A DNA stretch of 64,000 nt from Bacillota bacterium (GCA_023414875.1 JAEZMV010000018.1:62001-126000), one strand, 5' to 3'; counted from the first letter of the stretch, positions 44,394-53,522 are shown. The notes: generated from the sequence alone by a model not told the origin. Numbers and translations: made by a program.

Positions 44394-44470
44394 CATTTGA
44401 GCAAACAAATGCGTTTAAGAGATGAACATCGCTTAGGCGCTTTTTTTATTCAATAGGTTGCGTCCTATTG
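44394..44470 (+). promoter_or_regulatory. attenuator-like leader of the P-II gene
   Basis: Three hairpins in a row: CATTTG-AGCAAA-CAAATG (44394-44411); a terminator with stem 44411-44419 against 44432-44440 plus inner pairs and seven T (44441-44447); and CAATAGG-TTGCGT-CCTATTG (44451-44470). The first hairpin shares its last base with the terminator. The arrangement allows termination control before the P-II gene; the signal is unknown. Confidence 0.6.
44411..44447 (+). terminator. leader terminator before the P-II gene
   Basis: GCGTTTAAG-A-GAT, loop GAAC, ATC-G-CTTAGGCGC, then seven T. It lies about 50 bases after the promoter and 87 bases before the P-II start. Confidence 0.75.
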
Positions 44471-44533
44471 ATAAAAAGCAGGATTATGAGCAAAGTCGTA
44501 TTTGGTAACTTTAACAGAGAAATGGAGGTTATT

Positions 44534-44878
44534 ATGAAAGAAATTACAATGTATATCAAACCTGAGAAACTTGAAGTGGTGAAGGACATTTTACAGAAGA
44601 AGGGCTGTGGCGGTATGTCGGTCATGAGTATCATGGGCTGTGGAATACAGTTAGGGGATATTTCACCGGTAGAATTCAAAGGCCTACGGACCAAAATCAA
44701 TTTAATTCCCAAAATTAAAATCGAGGTAGTAATTAAAGATGAGATGTTGGAGGATATATTATTAGAGATTCGTGAGAAGGTCGCATCCGGTCAGGTAGGA
44801 GATGGTAAGGTTGTGATTAAGGATGTCTTGGATGTTATGAGAATTAGAACCGGAGAGCGTGGGAATGACGCTATATAG
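44534..44878 (+). CDS. P-II family signal protein with atypical T-loop
   Basis: Small trimeric signal protein related to GlnB/GlnK, 114 residues from the ATG at 44534 (GGAGG six bases upstream). Conserved parts are the N-terminal MKEITMYIKPEKLEVVKDIL, LIPKIKIEVV, the ATP-binding GQVGDGKV with Lys92 and the C-terminal MRIRTGERG with Arg103 and Arg105. Compared with E. coli GlnB the T-loop is two residues longer, lacks Tyr51 (the uridylylation site) and Arg38 is replaced by Ile38; Gln39 is kept. No amt or glnA gene is near. It lies between a PuuR-like regulator and potA, so it may link nitrogen or energy state to polyamine uptake; this role is inference. Confidence 0.85.
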   Translation: MKEITMYIKPEKLEVVKDILQKKGCGGMSVMSIMGCGIQLGDISPVEFKGLRTKINLIPKIKIEVVIKDEMLEDILLEIREKVASGQVGDGKVVIKDVLDVMRIRTGERGNDAI

Positions 44879-44892
44879 AAATATTATATTGC

Positions 44893-44927
44893 AAAGGTGC
44901 TGACTGAATAAGTCGGCCTTTTTTTTA
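44893..44927 (+). terminator. terminator after the P-II gene
   Basis: AAGG-TG-CTGACT pairs with AGTCGGCCTT (two-base bulge), followed by TTTTTTATT. It should separate most P-II transcripts from the pot operon. Confidence 0.8.
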
Positions 44928-45065
44928 TTCAATTTCATTTCAATAATATTAGGCTGTCAAATGATATTTCAAAGTTATAGGCCAAGACACCCAAAGCTTA
45001 TTAGGAAGTAATAAGAAACGGAAAGAAAAGGATTTGACATTTTGTGATTGATAGGAGTGACAAGG

Positions 45066-46196
45066 ATGACTGGGGAAAGAAAAGCGATTGTAGAGATAAA
45101 AAATGTAAATAAAATCTATGGTGACAATCATGTAGTTCATGATCTGAATTTGGAAATCTATGAAGGTGAATTTCTAACGATGCTTGGTCCTTCCGGTTGT
45201 GGTAAAACGACAATACTTAGGATGATAGGTGGTTTTGAAGAAGCGACCAGCGGACAGATATTAGTTGAGGGAGAGAATGTAGAGAATAAAGAACCCTTTG
45301 AGCGTAATGTTAATACCGTATTCCAGAGCTACGCATTATTTCCCCATCTCAATATTTATAACAATATTGCTTATGGACTTAAGATGAAGAAGGTACCTAA
45401 GCCTGAAATAAAAGAACGGGTAAAGCAAATGCTGGAGTTGGTTCAACTGAATGGTTACGATAAACGTTACCCAAGTCAGCTGTCAGGTGGACAAAAGCAA
45501 AGGGTAGCAATTGCCAGAGCCTTAATCAATAATCCGAGAGTTTTACTTCTTGATGAGCCACTTGGAGCACTTGATTTGAAGTTACGGAAGGAAATGCAGC
45601 TGGAACTTAAAAACTTGCAGAAAAGACTTGGAATTACCTTTATATATGTCACCCATGACCAGGAAGAAGCATTGACTATGAGTGATCGGATTGCAATTAT
45701 GAATCAAGGCTTTCTAGATCAGCTCGATACCCCGGAGGGCATCTATGAAAAACCTAAGACTAAATTTGTTGCCGATTTTATCGGTGAATCCAATATCTTT
45801 GAAGCAACCATTAAAGATAAAATTGAGGAATTAGTGAGAATTCGAATTGAGGTAGGCGAGGCACTGGGTCGGGTTAATCTCAATGAAACCTATGAAGAAA
45901 CTGAAATGATTCATGCCTGTGTGCGACCTGAAAAAATGAAATTCTCTAAAACTATAGTGGAGGGCTTCCATATTCAAGGAATTGTCAAGGAACAGATTTA
46001 TGTTGGAAATATCATTAAGAGTAATGTTGTCATTGGTAATGGTCAGGTCATTAAGATAAGCAGAATGGATATGGACGATGTTCCAAGGGTGGGGGAAATG
46101 ATTTACCTTTATTGGAGTCTGGAGTATGTAGTGATTATGAAATCCAGAGATCATCTGATTCATAATGTAATCGAGAATGTAAACTTGGCAGGTTAA
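45066..46196 (+). CDS. potA: spermidine/putrescine ABC transporter ATP-binding protein PotA
   Basis: ATPase of a polyamine importer, about 376 residues. Walker A GPSGCGKTT, signature LSGGQKQR, Walker B VLLLDEPLGALD and switch His in YVTHDQEEAL; the C-terminal TOBE domain (about 280-370) is present. PotA-type features include NVNTVFQSYALFPHLN. ATG at 45066 follows AGGAG by nine bases; the upstream TTG at 45048 has no site. First gene of potABCD. Confidence 0.94.
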   Translation: MTGERKAIVEIKNVNKIYGDNHVVHDLNLEIYEGEFLTMLGPSGCGKTTILRMIGGFEEATSGQILVEGENVENKEPFERNVNTVFQSYALFPHLNIYNNIAYGLKMKKVPKPEIKERVKQMLELVQLNGYDKRYPSQLSGGQKQRVAIARALINNPRVLLLDEPLGALDLKLRKEMQLELKNLQKRLGITFIYVTHDQEEALTMSDRIAIMNQGFLDQLDTPEGIYEKPKTKFVADFIGESNIFEATIKDKIEELVRIRIEVGEALGRVNLNETYEETEMIHACVRPEKMKFSKTIVEGFHIQGIVKEQIYVGNIIKSNVVIGNGQVIKISRMDMDDVPRVGEMIYLYWSLEYVVIMKSRDHLIHNVIENVNLAG

Positions 46197-46225
46197 GCAT
46201 CCTTGGCAATGGAATGGAGGTATCG

Positions 46226-47095
46226 ATGAAGAAAAATCATAAATTAAGAAATAATACAATTCCGCTGATTTCAACAATTTCACCGGTTACCATATGGCTG
46301 TTCTTTTTGGTAGCTGCTCCGCTAATCTATGTATTTTATTTAAGCTTCCTGTCCACAGACGGATATAATGTAGTACAAAAATTCACCTTGGGAAATTATA
46401 AGGAATTATTGAATCCGACTTACCTTGAAATCTACTCCAATTCCTTTCTTCTGGCACTTATGACCACGATTGTAAGCATAGTTTTTGGTTATCCCTTTGC
46501 TTATCATATGGCAAGGGCAAGCAGAAAAAAGAAAACCCTTATGATGATAATGCTGATGATTCCGTTCTGGACCAATTCCCTAATCCGACTGAACGGTTGG
46601 AAGACAATCCTTGGTAAGACCGGACTTATTAATACTCTCCTGGTAAATACCGGTTTGGTGGATCAGCCTCTGGAGATCTTATATACCAGAGGAGCCGTGT
46701 TGCTCGGTATGGTATATATATTATTTCCTTATATGGTGCTGCCTCTGTTTGCATCCATCGATAAGCTGGACTTAAGCTTACTGGAGGCTTCAAAGGATCT
46801 TGGAGCCAATAAGGTTAGAACCTTTCTGAATGTAACCCTTCCTCTTACCTCACCGGGAATATTCTCAGGTACCATATTAGTGTTCATTCCGTCCCTGGGT
46901 TATTTCTTTGTATCTGATATTATGGGAGGCGGAAAGTCACAGCTCATTGGTAATCTGATTGAGAATCAGTTTAAGGCAGCCAATAACTGGCCCTTTGGTG
47001 CAGCTCTTTCCATGCTGCTCATCCTTTTAATCATAATTATGGTTACTATCTACAAGAGATGCGGCGGAGATATGAAGGATTTGGGGGTACTGTAG
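46226..47095 (+). CDS. potB: spermidine/putrescine ABC transporter permease PotB
   Basis: Membrane permease of the polyamine importer, about 289 residues with six membrane segments. The EAA loop is EASKDLGANKVRTFLNVTLPLTSPG, typical of PotB. ATG at 46226 is used because the upstream ATG at 46214 lies within the ribosome site (ATGGAGG). The stop codon is directly followed by the potC start. Confidence 0.94.
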   Translation: MKKNHKLRNNTIPLISTISPVTIWLFFLVAAPLIYVFYLSFLSTDGYNVVQKFTLGNYKELLNPTYLEIYSNSFLLALMTTIVSIVFGYPFAYHMARASRKKKTLMMIMLMIPFWTNSLIRLNGWKTILGKTGLINTLLVNTGLVDQPLEILYTRGAVLLGMVYILFPYMVLPLFASIDKLDLSLLEASKDLGANKVRTFLNVTLPLTSPGIFSGTILVFIPSLGYFFVSDIMGGGKSQLIGNLIENQFKAANNWPFGAALSMLLILLIIIMVTIYKRCGGDMKDLGVL

Positions 47096-47902
47096 ATGAA
47101 GCACAGAAAAAAGAAGATTGGAAGTACGTTTTCACGAATATACGATTTATTTATATATGCTTTTCTATATTTACCAATCGGAGTTGTTATCTTATTTTCC
47201 TTTAACACCTCGAAGCGAAATATTGTATTTGAAGGTTTTACCTTGGATTGGTATAAAAGGTTATTTGAAAATGAGGCTTTACTTGAAGCCTATGGTAATA
47301 CACTTATGGTTGGACTCGCGAGTACTTTGATATCGACCGTTATCGGTACATTGGCCTCCTATGGAATGTCAAAGTACAAATTCAAAGGAAAAGGGATAAT
47401 TGATACCCTGCTGTATATTCCGGTAGTTATCCCGGAGATTGTACTTGGTATTTCCTTGCTGGCTATCTTTAATTTATCACAAATACCTATGGGAATTATC
47501 TCGTTAATTATTGCACATGCGACTTTTTGCATCCCTTTTGTTGTATTTACAGTAAATGCAAGGTTTGCAGGATTTGATAAATCAGTAGAGGAAGCTGCTA
47601 TGGATCTTGGTGCCGGAAGAATAAAAACCTTCTTTACGGTAACACTGCCGATCATTATGCCCGGAGTAGTATCCGGAGCATTTTTAGCATTTACATTATC
47701 GGTGGATGATATTATCATCAGCTTCTTTACCACCGGACCGGGTAGTAATACCTATCCATTAAAGGTTATGGAGCTAACAAAAACAGGCGTTACTCCAGAT
47801 GTTTACGCACTGTCGACGATTGTTTTAGCAATCACGATTGGTATCGTTATTTTTACACAAAGAGATTCGAAAGGTAATCGAAAGAAACCCAAAATGATCT
47901 AA
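47096..47902 (+). CDS. potC: spermidine/putrescine ABC transporter permease PotC
   Basis: Second permease, 268 residues, six membrane segments. The EAA loop EAAMDLGAGRIKTFFTVTLPIIMPG and the LAFTLSVDDIIISFF segment are typical of PotC. It starts on the base after the potB stop, so translation is coupled. The binding-protein gene potD follows 21 bases later. Confidence 0.94.
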   Translation: MKHRKKKIGSTFSRIYDLFIYAFLYLPIGVVILFSFNTSKRNIVFEGFTLDWYKRLFENEALLEAYGNTLMVGLASTLISTVIGTLASYGMSKYKFKGKGIIDTLLYIPVVIPEIVLGISLLAIFNLSQIPMGIISLIIAHATFCIPFVVFTVNARFAGFDKSVEEAAMDLGAGRIKTFFTVTLPIIMPGVVSGAFLAFTLSVDDIIISFFTTGPGSNTYPLKVMELTKTGVTPDVYALSTIVLAITIGIVIFTQRDSKGNRKKPKMI

Positions 47903-47923
47903 TTAATAAAGGAGGATTTAACT

Positions 47924-49009
47924 ATGGAAAAAATGAAAAAGTGGAACAGAATGACCAGGCTTAGGAGAATGCTTGTACTTGCAGTGATTTTAATTATTAC
48001 GGTATCCTTGGCAGCCTGCGGTAAGGGCGGCAGCGGTAAAAAAGGGACGTTGAATTTATTCATGTGGACAGAATATATTCCCGATTCCGTGATTGAAGGT
48101 TTCGAGAAGGAGACCGGTATTGACGTTCAGATGCAGACCTATTCAAACAATGAAGAAATGCTCGCAAAGGTGAAGGGAAGTAGCGCAGGAACCTATGATA
48201 TCGTATGCCCCAGTGATTATATGGTAGAACATATGATATCCCAGGATATGCTTTTGGAGCTGGATCAATCGAAGTTCACGAATCTAGAGAATATCGATGC
48301 TTCATACTTAAATCCAAGCTACGACCCGGGTAGTAAGTATTCAATACCCTATATGGGTGGCGCTGGAATTCTGATTTATAACAAGGATATCGTACGTGCG
48401 GATGCTGATTTTACTACCTATAGTGAGCTTTTCAAAACAAATTATGAGAATTCAATTGTTGTTTTAGACGATTTCAGGTCAATCATCGGTGTAACCTCCC
48501 TCAGTATGGGATATGACATGAATGAGACGGATGAAGCGAAGCTGGGTGAGATCAAAGATAAATTATTAACCTTAAAACCGAATATTAAAAGCTTTGACAG
48601 TGACTCTCCAAAGACCTTGATGATTACAGAGGAGACCGCGGTTGGTTTGTTCTGGAGTGGAGAAGCTGCAATTGCATTACAGGAAAATGAGAATTTGGAA
48701 GTCGCTTATCCAAAGGAGGGAATGTACTTATTCTTTGATAATCTTTGTGTTACAAAGGATGCTAAAAATGTAGAAAATGCTTACAAGTTTTTTGACTATG
48801 TCCTGAAAGCGGAGGTAAATAAAGAAATTTGCAGTGAGTTTCCTTATCTGAATCCAAACAAAGCAGGTGTAGCCCTAATGGATGAGGAATATAGGGCGAA
48901 TCCAGCAATCTCAATACCTGCGGAGGAGATTAAGAAGGGACACTATGTTGAGAACATTGGGAAGACCGTAGATATATATAGTGAGATTTGGGCTGAATTC
49001 ACAAAGTAA
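47924..49009 (+). CDS. potD: spermidine/putrescine-binding lipoprotein PotD
   Basis: Extracellular polyamine-binding protein, 361 residues. The lipoprotein signal ends VSLAACGKG, with lipidated Cys near residue 33. LNLFMWTEYIPDSVIEGFEKETGIDV is the usual PotD opening, followed by YDIVCPSDYMVE and the acidic and aromatic residues (such as LFWSGEAA) that hold the diamine. GGAGG precedes the ATG. Whether putrescine or spermidine is preferred cannot be read, but the catabolic genes downstream favour putrescine. Confidence 0.94.
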   Translation: MEKMKKWNRMTRLRRMLVLAVILIITVSLAACGKGGSGKKGTLNLFMWTEYIPDSVIEGFEKETGIDVQMQTYSNNEEMLAKVKGSSAGTYDIVCPSDYMVEHMISQDMLLELDQSKFTNLENIDASYLNPSYDPGSKYSIPYMGGAGILIYNKDIVRADADFTTYSELFKTNYENSIVVLDDFRSIIGVTSLSMGYDMNETDEAKLGEIKDKLLTLKPNIKSFDSDSPKTLMITEETAVGLFWSGEAAIALQENENLEVAYPKEGMYLFFDNLCVTKDAKNVENAYKFFDYVLKAEVNKEICSEFPYLNPNKAGVALMDEEYRANPAISIPAEEIKKGHYVENIGKTVDIYSEIWAEFTK

Positions 49010-49152
49010 AGGCAAATCATGAGCATTTAATCAAACAAAGCTTTATAAAAGGTTTCGTAATGAGAGGGATCGAATTCGACACGATCAAAAATGAAAGGTT
49101 AGAAAGATAGTGTGAATTAAAAGGCATCAAAGATGCAGCATGGGAGGTTAAT

Positions 49153-50508
49153 ATGAATAATAAAGATCAGGTTTTGAATGACTTGAACAAAGTAATCAAA
49201 TTTATCCACAGTAATGAATTGACAGAAGAGGAAAAGAAAGATATAACGGATCAGACCATCGAATATTTTGACACCTATGTAAGCCCTGGATGGTTAAAAT
49301 ATCGTAAATCCGTGTCTACGAATGCCGCTGTCGTTGAGTGGAAGGATTATGGAGCATACTGCTCAGGTTTATACGGAGAAGAATTCATTGATTGCCTGGG
49401 CGGATTTGGTATTTATACTTGCGGACATCGAAATCCGGAAATTATCGAGACTGTAAAAGCTCAGTTAGACCATCAAGCACTTCATTCCCAGGAATTATTA
49501 GACCCCTTACGTGGTTATCTTGCCAAAGCGGTAGCTGACATTACACCTGGAGATTTGGAAAAATGCTTTTTTACCAACGGTGGTGCAGAAGCTGTGGAAA
49601 TGGCTTTAAAGCTAGCCAGAATTGCAACCGGAGGAAAGTGGTATATTTCTACCGTAGGAGCCTTTCACGGAAAATCCATGGGTGCTATTTCTATGGGCGG
49701 TAAAGGAACTTACCGAAGCCCCTATGCTCCGATGGTACAGCAGGTTCAACATGTAGAATACGGCAATGCAGAGGATATGAGAAAAGCTATTCGTAATTTG
49801 ATGGCGGTTGGAGAGAGTGTTGCGGCTGTGATTCTGGAGCCAATCCAGGGTGAGGCAGGTATTATAGTCCCTCCGCAGGGTTATCTGAAAGAGGTTAGAA
49901 GGATCTGTGATGAATACGGAGTTGCATTAATCTTTGATGAAATTCAATCCGGTATGGGCAGAACCGGAGCGATGTTTCGATGTGAGACGGAAGATGTTGT
50001 GCCTGATATTCTAACCTTTGGTAAAGCTTTTGGCGGGGGTATTATGCCAATTACAGGAATTATCTGCAGGCCGCATATGTGGACGGAGGAATTGATTAAT
50101 AATCCTTGGCTCCTTGGTTCACCGACCTTTGGAGGTAATCCGCTTGCCTGCTCCGCAGCAATCGCTACGATTAAGTATATGCTGGAGCTGGATATTCCGG
50201 GTCAATGTGCCGAAAAAGGTAAGTATCTAATCAAAGGAATACAGAAATTAGCTTTGAAGTATCCTACGGTGATCGAAGAGGTGCGTGGCGTTGGATTAAT
50301 GATCGGTCTTGAGTTTGTCACCAGTGATGTTGGATACAGTGTGGCAAAGGGCATGTTTGCCAGACGAGTATTAACAGCCGGTACCTTAGTGAATGCAAAA
50401 TGTATCCGTTTTGAACCGGCAGCTGTAATTACCTTCGAGGATATGGATCAGGTTCTGGCTCGATTGGAGGAAGCTATTGCAGATACAAAAGTAGAGTTTG
50501 TTTTGTAA
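49153..50508 (+). CDS. patA: putrescine aminotransferase-like enzyme
   Basis: Class III PLP aminotransferase, 451 residues, closely resembling putrescine aminotransferase PatA/YgjG. Recognisable parts are the long N-terminal extension with SPGWLKYRKS, GIYTCGHRNPEI, FFTNGGAEAVEMALKLAR, FHGKSMGAISMGGK, LIFDEIQSGMGRTG and the PLP lysine in LTFGKAFGGG. The reaction converts putrescine and 2-oxoglutarate to 4-aminobutanal and glutamate. It directly follows the Pot importer and precedes an aldehyde dehydrogenase that could use its product. GGGAGG precedes the ATG. Confidence 0.9.
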   Translation: MNNKDQVLNDLNKVIKFIHSNELTEEEKKDITDQTIEYFDTYVSPGWLKYRKSVSTNAAVVEWKDYGAYCSGLYGEEFIDCLGGFGIYTCGHRNPEIIETVKAQLDHQALHSQELLDPLRGYLAKAVADITPGDLEKCFFTNGGAEAVEMALKLARIATGGKWYISTVGAFHGKSMGAISMGGKGTYRSPYAPMVQQVQHVEYGNAEDMRKAIRNLMAVGESVAAVILEPIQGEAGIIVPPQGYLKEVRRICDEYGVALIFDEIQSGMGRTGAMFRCETEDVVPDILTFGKAFGGGIMPITGIICRPHMWTEELINNPWLLGSPTFGGNPLACSAAIATIKYMLELDIPGQCAEKGKYLIKGIQKLALKYPTVIEEVRGVGLMIGLEFVTSDVGYSVAKGMFARRVLTAGTLVNAKCIRFEPAAVITFEDMDQVLARLEEAIADTKVEFVL

Positions 50509-50539
50509 ACGTCAGTTATTCAGATAGAGGAGGATTTAT

Positions 50540-52024
50540 ATGGAGTTAAAGAAGAATTATATTAACGGTGAATGGGTTCCGGCCTTATCCGGTAAGACCA
50601 GAAAAGTAATAAATCCTGCCAATGGTGAGGTGATCGCTGAAACCGCAGAAGGCGGCGCGGAGGATGCAAAGCTGGCTATTACAGCAGCCAAAGAGGCATT
50701 TTACGGTAAGGGCGAATGGAGACGAATGGATTCCCAGAAGCGTGCCGATATCATACTCAAAATAGCAGAACTGATGGAAAAGAGAAGGGATGAGCTTGCA
50801 AGGACGGATACACTGGATAACGGTAAGCCACTGAGAGAAGCAGAAGGTGATGTGGACGATGCCATCCATTGTTTTAAGTATTATGCAGGGATGATTAAAG
50901 CTCCTTATGGCGGAGTTTATGACGTAAATGACAATTTCGGTAAGATGCATTCCTATACGATACATGAACCGGTCGGTGTTTGCGGTCAGATTACACCCTG
51001 GAACTATCCTCTGTTAATGGCTGTTTGGAAGATTGCACCTGCTTTAAGTGCGGGAAACTGCATCGTATTTAAGCCGAGCTCCAATACACCGTTATCCAGC
51101 GTAATCTTATTTGAGATTATGGATGAGGCTGGACTACCGAAGGGTACCGTTAATCTGGTCATGGGTGCCGGTCAGACAGTTGGTAATGAAATTGCTGCCA
51201 GCAACGAGGTGGATATGGTCACCTTTACCGGTAGTACTGAGGTTGGTCAGGATATTGCCAGAGCTGCAATCGGTAATCTGAAAAAGGTTGGACTGGAGCT
51301 TGGCGGAAAGTCACCCAATGTCATTTTTGCAGATGCTGACTTTGAAGGGGCTATTGAATGGGCAATGATCGGTATCTTCTTTAATCAGGGAGAGGTTTGC
51401 TCGGCAGGCTCCAGAATCATTATTGAAGAAAGCATTAAGGATAAATTTGTTGAACGACTCGCCAGGAGAGCCAATTCCATGACCCTCGGTAATGGTTTGG
51501 ATAATCCGGATATGGGGCCATTGGTATCTGAAGCGCATATGAATACTGTTCTAAAATACATAGATGTTGCAAAAGCAGAGGGAGCAACCTGCATCTGTGG
51601 AGGCTATCGATATATCGAAGGAGAATGTGCGAAGGGTTATTATGTCAGACCTACGATCTTTGATCATTGTAACGCAGACATGACCATTGTGAAGGAAGAG
51701 GTGTTTGGGCCCGTTGTTACCATTCAAACCTTTCAGACGGAAGAGGAAGCTATCACCCTCGCGAATGATACTATATACGGACTTGCAGGAGCAGTCTTTA
51801 CGACGGATGGTGCAAGAGCACTTCGTGTTATTAAAGAAATCAGAGCCGGAATCACCTGGATTAACTGTTATAATCCTACCTATAATGAAGCTCCCTGGGG
51901 TGGTTATAAGATGAGTGGTTACGGCAGAGAATTAGGAATACAGGGGCTGGAAGAATATCAGGAGGTTAAGCAGATTAATATCAACTTAAATCCGGGTATT
52001 GTGGGCTGGTATGAAGAAAGATAG
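50540..52024 (+). CDS. aldehyde dehydrogenase, probable 4-aminobutanal dehydrogenase
   Basis: NAD(P)-dependent aldehyde dehydrogenase, 494 residues. The NAD-binding FTGSTEVGQDI, general base Glu253 in LELGGKSP and nucleophile Cys287 in NQGEVCSAGSR are present, as is PWNYPLLMAVWKIAPALSAGN. The sequence is of the betaine-aldehyde/aminobutyraldehyde group (BetB/PatD). Between a putrescine aminotransferase and a GABA-type aminotransferase its expected substrate is 4-aminobutanal, giving GABA. AGGAGG precedes the ATG. Confidence 0.88.
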   Translation: MELKKNYINGEWVPALSGKTRKVINPANGEVIAETAEGGAEDAKLAITAAKEAFYGKGEWRRMDSQKRADIILKIAELMEKRRDELARTDTLDNGKPLREAEGDVDDAIHCFKYYAGMIKAPYGGVYDVNDNFGKMHSYTIHEPVGVCGQITPWNYPLLMAVWKIAPALSAGNCIVFKPSSNTPLSSVILFEIMDEAGLPKGTVNLVMGAGQTVGNEIAASNEVDMVTFTGSTEVGQDIARAAIGNLKKVGLELGGKSPNVIFADADFEGAIEWAMIGIFFNQGEVCSAGSRIIIEESIKDKFVERLARRANSMTLGNGLDNPDMGPLVSEAHMNTVLKYIDVAKAEGATCICGGYRYIEGECAKGYYVRPTIFDHCNADMTIVKEEVFGPVVTIQTFQTEEEAITLANDTIYGLAGAVFTTDGARALRVIKEIRAGITWINCYNPTYNEAPWGGYKMSGYGRELGIQGLEEYQEVKQININLNPGIVGWYEER

Positions 52025-52040
52025 AAAAGAGGTCATTGAA

Positions 52041-53396
52041 ATGTTAAAGGAAGCATTACCCAAAATTATTACCGATACACTCCCTGGACCGAGGGCACAA
52101 GAAATCCTTGAACGAAGGAAGGCTGCATTACCGAATGCAATTAGGAGTATGTATCCTTGTGTAATCAAACGTGGTGAGGGAGCAATGCTTGAAGATGTGG
52201 ATGGTAATCTGTTTCTGGACTGGGTTGGCGGAGTCGGAGTTCTTAATGTTGGCTACAGCCACCCGGAATTAATCGAAGCAGTAAAGGTTCAAGCGGATCA
52301 TTACTTCCATACGATGATGAATATCATTACTCATGAAGGATACATAGAGTTGGCGGAGAAAATGAATGAAATCGTTCCTGTCAGAGGTGAGGTCAGAAAA
52401 ACGATGTTTGTGAACAGCGGTGCGGAAGCAGATGAGAATGCGGTTAAGGTTGCAAGAGGATTTACCAAAAGACCCAATATCATAGTGTTTTCGGGTGCTT
52501 TCCATGGTAGAACGGCCTTGACCATGACAATGACTGCAAAGAAAGCCTATGCAATCGGAATGGGGCCATTTCCGGATGGCATCTACCGGGCTGATTTTCC
52601 CTATCTCTATCGGAAACCTAAGGGTTATTCGGAGGAAGAAGCGATAGAATTCTTTCTGAATGAATTAAAAAAGGTATTCGATGAGTGTTCTCCGGCCAGT
52701 CAGGTCGCAGCTATTGTGGTAGAACCGGTGCAAGGGGAAGGCGGCTTTGTGCCAGCGCCAATCGATTGGGTAAAGGCCGTAAGAAAGCTCTGTGATGAGC
52801 ATGGCATCCTTCTGATTGCCGATGAGGTTCAGTGCGGCTTTGGAAGATCCGGTAAAATGTTCGTATCAAATTACTGGGAAGAGGAGGGCTGTGCACCTGA
52901 CATCATTACAACGGCCAAATCCATAGCCGGGGGTCTGCCCTTATCTGCAGTCACAGCCAGAGAAGAGATCTTTGATGCGGTACCGGCAGGAACCCTTGGA
53001 GGTACCTATAGTGGCAATGCAGTAGCCTGTGCCTCTGCCTTGAAGGTAATCGAGGTGATTGAGAAGGAGCATTTATGCGAAAGAGCGTTATCTATCTCTC
53101 AAAAATGTTTCACGAGATTTAACAGCTGGAGGGAAGCATATCAAGTGGTTGGAGACGTCAGAGGAATCGGCTGTATGCTTGGTATTGAGTTTGTAAAGGA
53201 TAAGGTTACTAAAGAGCCGCATCCGGAGATTGTAAACAGAATCATTTTAGAGTGTGTTTCGAACGGTTTAATCATAGAGGGAGCAGGCACCTATGGCAAT
53301 GTAATTCGTTTTCTGTGTCCACTTGTGGTTACAGAGGAACAGCTGGAAGCTGGTTTTACTATTTTTGAAAAAGCTATTATTAAGTGTATAAGCTAG
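52041..53396 (+). CDS. class III aminotransferase, probable GABA aminotransferase
   Basis: PLP enzyme of about 451 residues, GabT-like: GPRAQEILERRKAALPNAIRS, FVNSGAEADENAVKVAR, FHGRTALTMTMT, LIADEVQCGFGRSG and TTAKSIAGGLPLSAV with the PLP lysine. It probably moves the amino group of GABA to 2-oxoglutarate, leaving succinate semialdehyde. ATG at 52041 follows AAGAGG; the in-frame start at 51999 lies inside the dehydrogenase gene. No succinate-semialdehyde dehydrogenase or 4-hydroxybutyrate gene is in the window, so the fate of the product is open. A terminator ends the operon. Confidence 0.87.
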   Translation: MLKEALPKIITDTLPGPRAQEILERRKAALPNAIRSMYPCVIKRGEGAMLEDVDGNLFLDWVGGVGVLNVGYSHPELIEAVKVQADHYFHTMMNIITHEGYIELAEKMNEIVPVRGEVRKTMFVNSGAEADENAVKVARGFTKRPNIIVFSGAFHGRTALTMTMTAKKAYAIGMGPFPDGIYRADFPYLYRKPKGYSEEEAIEFFLNELKKVFDECSPASQVAAIVVEPVQGEGGFVPAPIDWVKAVRKLCDEHGILLIADEVQCGFGRSGKMFVSNYWEEEGCAPDIITTAKSIAGGLPLSAVTAREEIFDAVPAGTLGGTYSGNAVACASALKVIEVIEKEHLCERALSISQKCFTRFNSWREAYQVVGDVRGIGCMLGIEFVKDKVTKEPHPEIVNRIILECVSNGLIIEGAGTYGNVIRFLCPLVVTEEQLEAGFTIFEKAIIKCIS

Positions 53397-53402
53397 TAAG
53401 AT

Positions 53403-53435
53403 AAAAGGGACTGTTAGGCAATAACAGCCCTTTTA
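53403..53435 (+). terminator. terminator of the polyamine operon
   Basis: AAAAGGG-A-CTGTTA, loop GGCAA, TAACAG-C-CCTTTT, then TATC. Strong stem with one internal mismatch. Confidence 0.88.
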
Positions 53436-53522
53436 TCATTCCTGTAATAAGAATTAAAATGACAAATATCCATTATTAACATACGTATATTGATTTATTT
53501 TAGCGAAAAGGAGGCTCTTTCT

